NCBI GenBank assembly: GCA_024291935.2
Contig: CM044311.1
Location: 25,176,001 to 25,240,000 of the forward strand
DNA length: 64,000 bases
Direction of reading: 5' to 3'
DNA from: Okapia johnstoni
Taxonomy: Eukaryota > Chordata > Mammalia > Artiodactyla > Giraffidae
The notes beneath the pieces were generated by a model. It saw only the letters and a list, made by a program, of their open reading frames with translations, had not been told where the DNA came from and did no database searches. Below are positions 11,773 to 23,339 of this stretch, piece by piece (within the stretch, counting starts at the first letter, position 1; each line of letters opens with the position of its first letter). The translations under genes were made by a program, and so were the position numbers.

Positions 11773-11897
11773 TGATGTGTCAATCACTCAGTTCTGTCTG
11801 GCTCTTTGTGACCCTCTGGACTGTGGCCTGCAGGCTCCTCTGCCCATGGGATTCTCCAGGCAAGAATCCTGGAGTGAGTTGCCATTCTCTTCTCCAG
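11773..11897 (-). mobile_element. 5'-truncated Bov-tA SINE
   Basis: Carries only the 3' body of the family. It is flanked by 16-bp direct repeats at 11757-11772 and 11898-11913 that differ at one base (AAGGCTATTGAAAAAG against AAGGCCATTGAAAAAG). Confidence 0.93.
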
Positions 11898-11913
11898 AAG
11901 GCCATTGAAAAAG

Positions 11914-12884
11914 AGGCTTATTTGCTTCTGTTCAGTGAATTAAAAAAGATGTAGCAGCACTGACTATACATCAATTAAACTTCTGGCCTTGGTCTCAAAG
12001 CAGTGTTCTCTCCCAGTCTGAGCTAAATCATTTCTAATAAAGGATATTACTGACAATATAATGCCATACTAACAATGCAAGGCCATACTAACAATGGAAG
12101 TGGCCCCTTCCCTAGAATGGAACATTATAATTTCTGGCCTACCAAACTGATTTGGTTGTTCAAAGTTTGTCAAAGTGTTCAGCCTACAAAATGTTAAACC
12201 AAAAAAAAAAAAAAAATGGTTATATCAATTATTATCCATCCATTGATAAGGATTCAGTCATCTTTCATTGGTTTTAACCCTCTGGCATTAAAGTTATCCC
12301 CTGCTTCTTTAATGACCTATCATTGCCAGAAATAGAAAGCATAATCTTGTTGCCTGTTTAGGATCAAGTCCTTCTTATTAGAATTGAAAGCCTGCTTCTT
12401 TTCAGCCCAAACATTTTACCTTTTTCACTGAAGATGTTTTGTTACTTCAGGATTTTAAACTCTTGCATTATTAATGACTAATGTAAGATTGTTACTTTCA
12501 AAAAATAAAAGGATGCTAAGCATTGTTTTGTAGTCTGAAACCTTCAGGCCAAGATAATCACACAGAGAAAGTGAAGCAATTTCCTGTACCTAGGAAATCC
12601 TATGCCACCTAAGGTTCTTAATCAGCACCCATTCCAAATTAAGTGGAGGCACAGAAAGCTGCTTATGTTTGCCTGTTCTGAAGCAGAACTTCATTTCTCC
12701 CAGGTGAACTGGGGTAAGTGAGAAATATGTGTCTCCAAGAGTGGCCTAGTTGAGCAGAAAACTCTCAAATATTCTAAGGTTGACAACCATCCACATCCTA
12801 ACTTTCATTCTTCATGTGTAAGTCTGTATGGAAAATCATTGTGATAGTAGATCACACGGACTGAGGCCCTTGGTATGAACACTG
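11914..12884. other. Single-copy stretch, nothing recognised
   Basis: Contains an A run near 12200-12216. The tandem phrases around 12058-12100 (ACTAACAATG repeated) are a small local duplication. No gene supported. Confidence 0.5.
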
Positions 12885-13085
12885 TACTCAGCAAGTTCCA
12901 TGTAAGTTTTCCAATGCCTTCAGCAATCCTGTGATACAGTTATAATTCTCTGTACATTTCACAGTGAGGAAACTGAGGCTTAAATGAGTTAAGTGCTTTA
13001 CTGAGAAGGTTGCACAGTAAGGAACGCAGAACAGATTCATATGCAAATCTGCCTGATTTCAGAGCCCACTTTCTTAATCACAACC
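12885..13085 (-). mobile_element. MIR SINE
   Basis: The conserved MIR core is visible in reverse complement: GAGGAAACTGAGGCTTAAAT followed by TTAAGTGCTTTACTGAGAAG and ending CAGAGCCCACTTTCTTAATC. This is an old mammal-wide tRNA-derived element. Confidence 0.85.
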
Positions 13086-15175
13086 TTATATATTTTCTAA
13101 ATGTGATGCACTACAACATGGAAATTTTTATTTTGAATCTTGATTGCCAAATTCAGGCTACTTAAACATCTTACTGTGTGGAGCAATATATCTTACATGG
13201 AAGAATGTTATTATTATTATTTTTTAATTAACTGCTCACAACTTAAAAAGAAAAAAAAGTCTCTGAAAAATTTTTGTTAATTTGCAAATGTGTGTATCAA
13301 AGATAATATGTTTATTCCAAGAATAAACTTTGCTGACTCTTATAAGCATCAGTAGCATTACTTAATTAAATGATGCATTTATGATTTAAATTCATGAACA
13401 ATGTTCAACTCTAATTAACAATTTTAATCAGCACTGTAGTAGGGATCTTGCTAAATATTTGTACTGTTTCCCCCATGATTTTTTTTTTTAAATGAGTATC
13501 TTAATTTTCTGATTTTGTATATATTGGAATGTAGGAAACTAGATAGCTGCCTTCAGTTCCATTACTAAATTCCTTCTAAAACAAAACTGTCCAGTTTAAA
13601 TGTCTTAAACACTGAAATGTATAACTGTCAACAATAAATGGACTTTATGTGCTTGCTATATGTGTTCTATTAAAGTGAATTCTAAATGACATAATTTTAA
13701 TTGTTACATTTGAAGCCCTATTTGACTAATAATTTCTAAGATAAAAATAAATTTGCCTAAGTAGATGTTCAATGAAACTTTGAGGCTGCACAATCATTTT
13801 ATTTTTAGGTTTGGAAATAAATGCTGAAGTTCTAAGAAATCTTCTAGATGAGAAAGTTAATCCCTGAATGCCCTGTAAATATTTTACTGACTAGTTAAAT
13901 TTCCTCCTTGTGAGCTCTTTCAGGTTATCTGTTCAATAATTCTGTATTATCTGTTCAAAAAGTAATTTCAGTCATTTCATCTTTGAATAAAAATAATTAT
14001 TTAACTTTTCTAATTAAAGGATTGCTTCCCATGTTAATTATATTCATTCAGTTTTATTCAAGAAATTCATTTTACTTTAAATATTTTGCAAAGAGATTGG
14101 TTTATTCATTTTAGTAATCTATAAGTAGTTAGAACTTAACGCTTCTGAGAAATCAAATCAAATTGTGTCTAGATTTTTACTGAAAACTATACAAGGAGAG
14201 ATATCGTATTTTTACTACCCTTTGGTCCTGATTTCACCCTCTCAATTGTTAAAATTAGTAACTACTATTTGTTATCCCTTTTCTCCTAAAATATTTTATA
14301 CAGTTAAACAACTATACTTCTTTCTGCAAAACGCACTGATTTTCATTATTAATACTGGACATAAAGCCAGAGTCTCTTGCTGAGGAATTTAAGCACAAGA
14401 CTAAAAGATGAGCATCTATTCCTTTGCAAGCAGAAAATGTTAAAAAGTTAATTTTTATAAATGAATCATTTTAAGGTCTGGGATGCTTAATAAGGGTTTA
14501 GAAACCAAAGTTCTGATATATCTGGTGAGTAGAGGTCATGACTTCACCAGATCAATTACTTCCTAACAGCAGATCAGACACATTTTTCATGTAACTCAAA
14601 TGTTGATGAGGAAGTATCTAGAACTTACCTAATAGCTTTGCATGAAGGGTTACAATTACATGATTCTATTGACAATAACGGAGCTTTAATCAAACCATTA
14701 AAATGAATCTCACATGCTCCTAAGAAGAATTTCAATTGAAGGGTAAAAATCTTATCAAGATAAAGTTTAATATATAAACAAGGAAAAAAATGGTACATTC
14801 AATATCTAACCAGTTTTTCTGGAAAATGGTTTTCAAAATGCCCAGATTTCAAATTAGAATCTACTTAACAAGTATGAGCATCTTCTTTGGAACTTTGTAA
14901 GGAACTTTTGAGTTCTTTATATGACATTGTCTCCACTATAGAATAAATGGAGACAACATTTATTCAAATATTCGAATATTAAATTTCCAACACTCACATC
15001 TCTACCTTTGATAATTAAGTCCAAGTAACTAAGGATAAGTATGAGAATGTTTACTGTTGATTTATAGCATCAATTTTGTATTGAAATTGTTATCAATTAG
15101 TTCACATTTATTTGTATTCTTATTCAATAATACAGCCCTCAAAATCAAGATATCCTATTGAATCTTTTCTTAATT
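13086..15175. other. 2.1 kb AT-rich single-copy block
   Basis: No ruminant SINE, BovB or L1 was recognised over about 2.1 kb, although the window average is roughly one such insertion per kilobase. Reading frames are short (longest about 72 codons at 14165-14383). It contains short A/T homopolymers only. Confidence 0.5.
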
Positions 15176-15334
15176 TTATAAAAATTTTTTAGTTGGAGAA
15201 AAATTATTTTGCAATGTTATGCTGGTTTCTGCCAGAAAAAAATGTGACTCAGTTGTAATTATATATATATATATCCCTCTTCTTGAGTCTCCCTTCCCTT
15301 CCCTCACCATCCCACCCCTCCAAGTCATCAGTTA
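15176..15334 (-). mobile_element. Cetartiodactyl L1 3' UTR fragment
   Basis: Matches the reverse complement of the L1 3' tail pattern: GAAAAATTATTTTGCAATGT, then a TA tract (15259-15276), then CTCCCTTCCCTTCCCTCACC. It is truncated where the palindrome at 15335 begins. Confidence 0.7.
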
Positions 15335-15396
15335 GCACACATAAGTTTGAAAAGTAGAAATAAGTTGCTTAAGCTATTCTCTACTTACAACTCAAA

Positions 15397-15433
<37 letters not shown>

Positions 15434-15609
15434 ATGGAAGGTGCATATTATGCAACATTAGGATTCAAAAGGATGGAGAGGAACCTACTGAATCTTAATG
15501 CTACATAACACATGCCTTCCGTGTGTTTGTATATGTATGTGTGTGTCTTTGAGTTGTAAGTAGAGAATAGCCTAAATAAGTTATTTCTACTCCTCAAACC
15601 TATGTTTGC
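15335..15609. repeat. 275-bp imperfect palindrome with CA/TG microsatellite
   Basis: Outer arms 15335-15403 and 15541-15609 pair without gaps with about eight mismatches in 69. The inner arms continue through the CA tract (15398-15428) and its TG partner (about 15522-15546) to GGAAGGTGCATATTATGCAA against TACATAACACATGCCTTCC. They meet at a central loop of ~24 bases near 15470-15493. The 64-codon minus-strand open frame here is chance. It could be a foldback MITE or a local inverted duplication; no terminal sequence of a known transposon was recognised. Confidence 0.85.
15398..15428. repeat. (AC)n microsatellite in palindrome arm
   Basis: About 15 AC units. The opposite arm holds a shorter, interrupted GT tract. 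Confidence 0.95.
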
Positions 15610-15668
15610 AAATTTCAACAAACCACACTGAGGAAATTGCAAACCTGAAGAATACTGATTTATGGGGT

Positions 15669-15756
15669 TTGTGTGTGTGTATGTGCGTTCAGTCTCTCAG
15701 TCATGTCCAACTCTTTGCAACTCTATGGATTGTAGCTTGCCAGGCTTCTCTGAATG
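15669..15756 (-). mobile_element. 5'-truncated Bov-tA SINE
   Basis: An 88-bp 3' end with a GT tail, flanked by TATGGGGT at 15661-15668 and 15757-15764. Confidence 0.88.
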
Positions 15757-15764
15757 TATGGGGT

Positions 15765-16428
15765 AAGCCTCAACTAAGTCCCTAACACTTTCAGCATCTA
15801 TACATTTGTATTAATGCTGTAATAATATTAGCTCATTTATTGCCAGCTGATCTTTCTCCAAGAGCCCCAAAGTAGGAGGTAGCTTTTCCATTCTGCAGTG
15901 GCTTCCAGGAAGTCTAGAGGGAATTTTTTTTTCTCAAGTAAAATTGTTAACAAGTGTTTTTTAATTCAATTGCATCCATTGGAAGCAAAAAAACCACAAT
16001 GAGAGGATAAAATCACAAGTAGGAAAGTAATTGCTCTGTTCATGCTTCGTGTCTGAACCTTGACACTGGATTGACAGCAATGATTTCCTCTAAATTCACC
16101 AGAGCCAAAGCTTATATCCAGTAATTCTGTTTTCATCTTGAAGTGCTATATGAAAACTGAAATTTTTCCTCCAGGGGAGTATACAAAACAGAGTCAAAGA
16201 AAAAAGCAAAAGTAAGTTTAATAACAAGTAATGTATGTTTGTGTCTAGAAAAGCACAAGCTCTGCTATTAAGACTTTTTGTAATTGCAGAAAAGAACTAT
16301 TGTAAGAAAGACAAACCAGATCCTAGGTAAGCATAGAGGACCCTTCTATACTGGAAATGCAAGTTAGCTTGAAGACTTAAGTGCTGCACGTGGGGAAACC
16401 AAGGTTTATCCCTCCTACTAAGAATATT
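15765..16428. other. Single-copy stretch, nothing recognised
   Basis: No repeat family or coding signal was identified. Confidence 0.5.
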
Positions 16429-16640
16429 GGGCTTCCCTGGTGGATCAGATGGTAAAGAATCTACCTGAAGTGCAGGGGACCTGGGTTCGTTCCATCCCTG
16501 CGTTGGGAAGATCCCCTGGAGAAGGAAATGGCTACCTACCCCAGTATTCTTGTCCGGATAATCCCATGGACAGAGGAGCCTGATGGGTTACAGTCCATGG
16601 GGTTGCAAAGAGTTGGACATGACTAAGCGACTAACAATTT
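16429..16640 (+). mobile_element. Bov-tA SINE, full length
   Basis: Runs from GGGCTTCCCTGGTGGATCAG to GACTAAGCGACTAAC. It has an extra 4-5 bases in the B-box region (GGTTCGTTCCATCCCTGCG), an unusual short insertion for the family. Confidence 0.93.
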
Positions 16641-16704
16641 CAATAAGAACTTTGACTTTCATTTTGGGCAGTTTACATTTAAAGATGTATACATGTGCAG
16701 TTTT

Positions 16705-16968
16705 TTTTTTAAATAAATTTATTTATTTTAGTTGGGGGCTAATTACTTTACAATATAGTAGTGTTTTTTGCCATACATTGACATGAATCAGCCATGGGTT
16801 TACATGTGTTCCCCATCCTGAACCCTCCTCCCACCTCCCTCCCCATCCCATCCCTCTGGTTCATCCCATTGCCCCAGCCCTGAGCATTTGTCTCATTCAT
16901 CAAACCTAGAATGGTGTTCTGTTTCACATATGATAATATACATGTTTCAATGCTATTCTCTCATGTGC
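16705..16968 (-). mobile_element. Cetartiodactyl L1 3' UTR fragment
   Basis: Begins with the reverse-complement tail (AAATAAATTTATTTATTTTA), then TTGGGGGCTAATTACTTTAC and CATCCCATTGCCCCAGCCCT. It is the same family as the copy nested at 36365-36702. Confidence 0.9.
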
Positions 16969-17039
16969 AGTTTTGTACAATATCATAACTTATTATCTTA
17001 TAAAAGAGATGTGGCAGAGAAATCTATGACCAATCCCCT

Positions 17040-17166
17040 AAAATCCCTGAGAAGGAAATGACAACCCACTCCAGTATTCTTGCCTGAATATCCAAAGGAC
17101 AGAGGAGCCTGGCGGGCTATAGTTTACGGGGCCAAAAGGAATCAGACACGACTGAGCGACTGAGCA
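17040..17166 (+). mobile_element. 5'-truncated Bov-tA SINE
   Basis: Starts inside the body (CTGAGAAGGAAATGACAACC) and ends GACTGAGCGACTGAGCA. The 7-base word CAATCCC occurs on both sides and may be the target duplication. Confidence 0.88.
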
Positions 17167-17173
17167 CAATCCC

Positions 17174-18794
17174 AGAGATTTTAATAAAAATGGACATCTA
17201 ATTCAGTAGGGTTTTTATGAACTGCTTGAAATTAAAATAACTTCATAACAATTGGTAACCTGACAGTAGTTTTTGGCACATTAGTTCATCTTACCTGTTT
17301 CACGTTCTTCACGGAATTTTATTAAGAAATGCCCCTTTATGTAGGTAGGTCCAAACTCCCAGGGAACTAAAGAACTGTTTTATAATAAAGTTCTTAACAA
17401 AATCACTGCATCAGAAATGAAAAAGATGCACTCAGTGCTTTTGCTTTTGTTTTTTTAAAGTAGGTCAATCTGTATAAATTTGATGGAACATTGCATTGTA
17501 ATGTGGTGCCAGTGATGAATCGTAGATTAGCTTGAAATGAATAGAATAAAAATTTATAATTTATAATGAATATCACATATAACTATAGAACTGATTATCC
17601 AGGTTCAAACATTAGAATGTCTCCCTGGCTTTGTTATTGTTTACCACACATACATGGACTAAATATTTATATTCCAGGCCCACATTTAACTGGGTTTCAC
17701 CTGACAGATGTAATAATAACTTCCAGTATTTTATATGAAAAGGCTGGAATTTATATATACACATGACAATCGAACCCCTGAGACTCAAGCCAGAGGATGC
17801 CAGGAGAATACTGACATTTAAGGCTGCTGTGGATTTTTTTCCCAGCAGAAGGAGCATTTAAGTGGGTCATGGCCCAAAGGTATTGAACGTCTTCCCTTGC
17901 TGACAGCTATTTACCAGAGCACAGTCAAGTAAAGAAAGAGGATTAAGGAGCTCCAATTGATCAGAAAATAGCATTCAAAGTTGAAACCTGTCTCTACTCC
18001 CAGAACTCAGCTTTTGAAAATCTTTCAGTGAAACTATTGTCAAGGGATGGCATAATCACAGAATGAAGTAAGAAGATTTAAAATTCTTAAGCAGACAAAA
18101 ATGCATTGAGAGTCTCAGTTTTAAGGACTCACAGGAAATAGCCAAGTGAAACTGAATCACAAGGAACAGTCATTGATCCTTTCAAACTATAACAAAAGTT
18201 TTCAGGAGAAAATATATCTTCCCATTCCACAATCCCAGATGGAAGAGAATGCTAGAAAAACATAGGAAATAATGGAATATGCATTTTATTTAATTTGAAG
18301 TAATTCATATAAGCAGTAAAATAATGAAGTTAAGATTATATTTATTAATTTGAAATGAATATGCATTGTATATAAAAGAATGTAAAAAGTGTATTGAATG
18401 CACTATGTTCTGGGCTGTTTATTTCTTTGGAGCTTCCATTCAACCACTTTCTACCACAAGTTGAAAATGAAAGAGGTAAGCAAAATGCAAGTGATGTAAA
18501 CCTGAAAAGTACCAGTTTTAGGAAAAAACTGGGCTGAACCATAAAAATGATATATATATTTTTGTTGTATTTTATGAGGATTATTATTTCATTTTACGTG
18601 GATTTGTCTTTGTTTTGGAAGAGAAGATTGGTGAGTTTCCTGGGTCATCTCAGAGTGAAGACATTTCCAACTGAAGCTTGTAAAATGAGCCAAGAGTCAT
18701 TCAAGGATGACTCTTATGAAGGACTGGACATTTATCATTGCTCAGATACTCACAACTTCAAAAGTCTGGTTTAAAAAATGAAATGACAATAATA
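17174..18794. other. 1.6 kb single-copy block, nothing recognised
   Basis: No repeat recognised. Several short open frames (60-81 codons on both strands at 17566-18774) lack any domain, splice context or repeat homology and are read as chance. Confidence 0.5.
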
Positions 18795-19215
18795 AGTGAG
18801 AGTCACTACATGCTGTCATGTGCCATAGCTGTGTGTTAGTCACTCAGTCATGTCTGCCTCTTTGTGACCCCATGGACCGTAGCCCACCAGGCTTCTCTGT
18901 CCACAGAATTCTCCAGGCAAACATACAGGAGTGGGTTGCCATTTCCTACTCCAGGGGATCTTCTTGACCCAAGGATTGAACCCAGGTCCCCTACATTGTA
19001 GGCAGATTCTTTACCATCTAAGCCACCAGGGAAGCCCTAAACACTTTACATGAATTAGCTCAATTACAGTCACAAAGTCCGGGGGAAGGGAATTCAGTGA
19101 GTATTTCTATCTTATGAAGGAGGAAACTGAAGTAAATAAAAGTTCAATAATTTGACCAAAGTCCCACAATTAGTAAGTGGTAATATTAAGAACTGAACTC
19201 AAGAATGTTAATTCT
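18795..19215 (-). mobile_element. MIR SINE split by a younger SINE
   Basis: MIR sequence in reverse complement on both sides of a Bov-tA copy: CATGCTGTCATGTGCCA to the left, and AAACACTTTACATGAATTAG plus AAGGAGGAAACTGAAGTAAA to the right, ending near GAACTGAACTCAAGAATG. Confidence 0.7.
18830..19038 (-). mobile_element. Bov-tA SINE nested in MIR
   Basis: A complete minus-strand copy from GTGTTAGTCACTCAGTCATG to CATCTAAGCCACCAGGGAAG. Its position inside a MIR gives the expected order of ages. Confidence 0.93.
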
Positions 19216-19349
19216 TATTTACACATTAAAGTATTGGTAGAAGTTGCAGTGATCTTGCAGTCAGAAGACATACATACATGTAGTGCTTTGACAAGTCACC
19301 CCAACTCAGAGCCATTTTTCTTCAGTGAAATTGTAACAGAGCAGGACCC

Positions 19350-19832
19350 TGTGGGGTCTTCCTGAGACAGACCCCTCCCCCACATCCTCTGTTTTAACTC
19401 CTCTCTGAAGTACCTAGATAAGAGTATCTGATGCACATTTCCTGAGTCGTTTTACAGATGCTAAAACCACCACCAAACGGAAGACATTAACTGCTTGATG
19501 ACCAAGAGCACTTACCCTCTTCCCCGAGGCCTACTGAAGTCTAAGGATTGATAAAGATTAACCCTTAGACTTCACCCTGTTATCTCACTATCAACCAATC
19601 AGAGAATTGTGCACGAGTGGATCGCATACCCTGATCTAATCTCACCTAATCTCTAAGAATGTTTTGCTGAAACCCATTGATGAATTTGAGTTTTGGGGAA
19701 TTCGAGTTTTTAGGTTGGACTCCTTGCATGGTGCCTTACAATAAGTGTTGCTCTTTCCTTCACAACAACTTGGTGTTAGTAGATTGGTTTTACTTCATCT
19801 GGGAGAGAGGACCTAGGTTTTGGCTTATTAAA
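19350..19832 (+). mobile_element. Probable solo LTR
   Basis: The stretch has LTR-like order: a C-rich start (CAGACCCCTCCCCCACATCC), a CCAAT box near 19595, the promoter-distal phrase TTGCATGGTGCCTTACAATA with a weak polyadenylation signal, and a GT-rich U5 (AACAACTTGGTGTTAGTAGA). It has no internal retroviral sequence. Family and ends are uncertain. Confidence 0.5.
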
Positions 19833-20587
19833 AAAATGGATTAGCAGTCCCCATCTCACAGCATTACCATGTGCATGGAATAGAATTCGAAATATGAAAG
19901 GTTGGTTTTTTTGTGTGAACTGTTAAATTTTGTATTGTATATAGAAATTCTAATTTTCTTATTAAACTACATTTTCAAAAACTCCTGGAATAACGTCATA
20001 ATTCATTGGATAAATAGTAGCCTCTTCCCTTCCTTTCCTCAAATAAAAGAGCAAAAAGATCAGCAAATTTTCTGAGTGTGGCCTTAGGTCAGAAAAGCAA
20101 ATTATGTTCATATATTTTAATTTCTCAAAAATCTATTCTTCATTTACCAACTAGTCTCATATAACTCATGTATACAAAAAGCATAATTATCAGACATATT
20201 TTGAGAGTCATTCGTGTTTCAAAAAAAGAATAAGACATGCTAATATATTGTAAAATATCAGGCCACTTTCTAATCATTGATAGAAATGTTTTATGTTAAT
20301 ATGTAGTAGTTAATCTTTTTGGTTACTAAACCTAACAGCAGAAACAGTAAAGAATAGCTTATCTAAGCAATAGTTTCAATGTTACAAATAAAAGTTGTAA
20401 AACAAATACAAATATAATGGATTCTGGGCCTCTGAATATCAGAATGTGGCTACCTTGCAACATGATTTAAAATTATATAAATACCTCATGTTGTTATTAT
20501 AAGGCATATACTAACAAAATTTTTGATCATATTCTATGCTTCCATTTTTTGTATCTTTTCAAAAACCAGCAGTTAGGTAGTTAGAAT
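19833..20587. other. Single-copy stretch, nothing recognised
   Basis: AT-rich sequence between two LTR-derived regions. No motifs recognised. Confidence 0.5.
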
Positions 20588-20950
20588 AAGAGACAGGAGT
20601 CCAGAATGGTGGTGGCTAAAAGACAAAGAAGGGAAAAGCTCGTGAAAATAGAACAAAGGAAGGTCCAAAAATCTGAGTGAGAACCTCAGATGAAACTAAC
20701 AGCCCTCCTGGCTAGTCCAGTTTACATAGGGTAGGCTCAGGGGAAGGAGAAAAAACATATAAAAAGAGGAACCAAAATTGGGCCTCTGGCCTCTCTTCTC
20801 TGCATCTTTTGGGCCGGCCCGCCCTCAAGCCTCAAGGATGTATTTTCCTTGCCTTGCCAAATAAAACAGAGCTGTAACACTGGTCTGTCTGTCACTTCAA
20901 ATTTTTGCTGTGGTGAGGCAAAACTGATGAAATTACAAACTCCCCCAACA
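20588..20950 (+). mobile_element. 5' LTR of a class I endogenous retrovirus
   Basis: Has a TATA-like box (ACATATAAAAAGAGG) near 20754, a polyadenylation signal (CAAATAAAAC) at about 20861, a GT-rich region after it and a CA end at 20950. A primer-binding-site match follows four bases later. The left boundary is estimated. A 140-codon minus-strand open frame over this LTR and its leader has no recognisable domain. Confidence 0.75.
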
Positions 20951-20954
20951 TATC

Positions 20955-20972
20955 TGGTGCCATGACTCGGAT
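20955..20972 (+). promoter_or_regulatory. Retroviral primer-binding site, His-tRNA type
   Basis: TGGTGCCATGACTCGGAT lies four bases after the LTR end. It matches, with one difference, the site complementary to the 3' end of tRNA-His as used by HERV-H-like class I elements (established knowledge, recalled). It supports assignment of the provirus to that group. Confidence 0.75.
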
Positions 20973-21420
20973 TTAACCTGGCTGAAACAACCTCAGCTCG
21001 GCCCTGGTGAGGCAGAGGCCAAGCACAGCAGAAGCCCAACTCCCCCGAAGCTCCCATAGTAGAAGCTGAACATGAAGAAAACCCAGAGCAGTGGAAGTGA
21101 GAAGAAGCCGAGCGTGCTGGAAACCAGGACAGCAAAAACAAACTCAGCAGAAAGCTCACACGGCTCAGGCTCAGATTCCAGGAGACCTCTGGTTAAAGTA
21201 GGAGGTCCTAACGCCTATGGCTGGAAGGACATATAGTTAAAAAAACCTTAATTCCTTTACAATCTCTTGTTTCTTGTTTCTTTGAACCATCTGCAAACAG
21301 GCGAGCAGCAGTGGGTACAACTGAGGGACTCTGTCGGGCTACTCCCCAGTGTCTCCCAAAGGCTCCACTATCTCCTGTGCCCTAGTAGTTGTTGTCCAAG
21401 TGGGTGAGGGTTCTTCTGTC
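20973..21420 (+). mobile_element. Retroviral leader region, degenerate
   Basis: Sequence following the primer site and lying before the antisense LTR block. Purine-rich (GAAGAAAACCCAGAGCAGTG and similar) with no intact frame. It is assigned to the provirus by position only. Confidence 0.45.
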
Positions 21421-22110
21421 TTTAATCTTCTTTGTGCCAAGGATCAGGCCAATGAAAACTGAGCACAGGTCAGGCATTTAGCAGTTTTTCCGGCAAGTTA
21501 TGAGAGGGGCTCCTTGGCACATTTTTCCCACTGCTTTTTCCTCCCATCCTGCAGCTCTTCTCTCCATCTTGCCATTTCTTACAAAGTATTGGGCAGGTCA
21601 TCATCTTTTCATTTCTGAAAGTTGTGGTTGAAACCGTTTACCTAAGATTTGGACTCAAACCCACGTGGCAGGGACTCTGTGCTATGCTTAGTCACTCAGT
21701 CATATCTGACTAGGACTTGAACCCAGCCCAAACCCATGGTGCCTGGTTTCAGCACCTAATGAAGCTCAGGTTCTTGATGTTTCATTGCAAAAAGAATTCA
21801 GCGAGAGACACAGTGATAGGTAAGAGGTGGGTTTGTTTGGATTTAGAGAGAAGCACAGTCCACAGGGTATGGGCCATCTCAGAGGGTAAGTGCAGCAGCC
21901 ATGGAGTGTGGTGTGGTTAGCATTTGCAAGCTGGGTGATTTCATATGCTAATGAGTGGGAGGATCATTCCAACAATTGGGGAACCACTCACTCCTTGATC
22001 TTTTGACAGTGCCTTGGAAATGTCATGGCACCTCTGGGTGTGTCATTTAGCTTGCAGATTGAGGATCAAGGTTTAGCTGAATTTCACTTGTCTGCCATCT
22101 TGGATCCATA
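21421..22110 (-). mobile_element. Probable antisense LTR with flanking internal sequence
   Basis: Read on the minus strand, the region contains an LTR-like R-U5 segment (CCTATCACTGTGTCTCTCGC then TGAATTC, about 21785-21825 on the plus coordinates) and CAT/ATG-rich upstream sequence to about 22110. A ~35-base SINE 3'-end fragment sits at 21679-21713. This looks like a second endogenous retrovirus piece inserted into the first; ends and family are not resolved. Confidence 0.45.
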
Positions 22111-22930
22111 TGATTTTAATTGGTTTATGTTATGTCCTTGGGCTATATCATTGTTTCAAAAGATGTGCCCTGCACCCTTTGCTCCTGTTGCATGATCTTT
22201 TCCTGAGCCTCCTCTGGGCCCATGATGTTGCCTCTACAGTATTCTGGAAGGACAACCAGAAAATAGTTGCCCTTGGGAGGGAAATACTGTACAATATCTA
22301 ATCCCTCTAGATATTCAGGCCTTCATCTTCCATGTTTCCTACAACATGTGCAACAACAGCATCTCTCAATGAACCCACTAGGGTGGGTGACAGGCACACA
22401 ATGCCTGCTAGAAGTCCATCTGTGGGTGGCATCCCTTCAAGGGCAATTGGCTTCCAGAGATAATGTTTGCCACTTTGGGAGTTAGACCTGCAGGCCGTTT
22501 GGGCCCAAACCCTTACCACTCTTCTCCTAAAGTTATAAACATACCCCAAGATCAAATCTCCACTCCACTTTTATGGAATATCTGGTTTGTTGCCTCTTAT
22601 CAATTTGTTCTTAAGCCACTTATTAACTCCTACAACCAAGACCCTGCCCCTTTGTAGGCAACATTGCTCCACCTCGCTTATTATTAAAATATTCTTAATT
22701 CCCCTAACAAGACCAGATAGTCAACTTCTTTGTCATTACTTGTGTTATTACCTAAAGTGGGTCTATGACAATGAGATGTTTACCATTGGAGACACCCTAA
22801 CCTGCTTTTATGGAGGGCTAGGGGAGGAAATCAGTGACATACATTCCCTCAGTGTAATAAGAGGATAAGGCTTCTGGCTATTTCACCAGGTTCCCAGTCT
22901 CAGGGCACAAGCTTGGATTGCTTTACATCA
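22111..22930. other. Unclassified stretch within the retroviral region
   Basis: Lies between the antisense LTR block and recognisable gag-linked sequence. It has several 60-93-codon frames but no gag, pol or env motif I can identify, so it may belong to either retroviral insertion or to older sequence. Confidence 0.4.
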
Positions 22931-23059
22931 TGGTATCTATTCCCATCTGCAGTGGACAAACCAGCAATGAGTTAAGATTACAACCCCTTAATCCTACCCA
23001 GCACTGATTATGCTGGAGACCTTGGAGATGCCCAACTCCAGCCCAGGGGTCCCAGGAGC

Positions 23060-23275
23060 TCAACCTGCCTGGACCTGCCTAGGGATCTGGTCTTCAAAAG
23101 GTTGTCATGCCTCAATCGGCTTAAGGATCTGCCAGTGTAAGGGTCCCAGGGGATCGATATGACTCAAGCTGCCCAGGGATCCAATTCTCGGGAGGCTGAC
23201 CTGCCTCAACCTGCTTGGGGATTCGATCTCCAGGAGACTGTTATGCCTTAGGTTGCCTGGGGATCTGCATCCAGA
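23060..23275 (+). repeat. Degenerate 42-bp tandem repeat (about 5 units)
   Basis: Units begin GCCTCAACCTGCTTGGGGAT or variants and carry CTCCAGGAGACTGTTAT or CTCGGGAGGCTGACCT at their ends. The two best units are exactly 42 bases (about 23162-23245). The two left-hand units are nearer 50 bases and more diverged. It lies just upstream of recognisable gag sequence; 42 is a multiple of three, so it may have been an amplified 14-codon gag segment, but stops now interrupt every frame. Confidence 0.75.
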
Positions 23276-23339
23276 CCTGGGGATGCCTGGCTCCCAGGTT
23301 GCAACAATACTGGGTGGGATAAGCTTCAAAAAGTCTCAC

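Noticed and set aside
20737..21159. 140-codon minus-strand frame as a protein gene
   Set aside because: It lies over an LTR, its primer site and leader, antisense to the retrovirus, with no recognisable domain.
22111..22930. Retroviral env between the antisense LTR and gag
   Set aside because: No envelope motif was recognisable in any frame, and the position before gag would be out of order.
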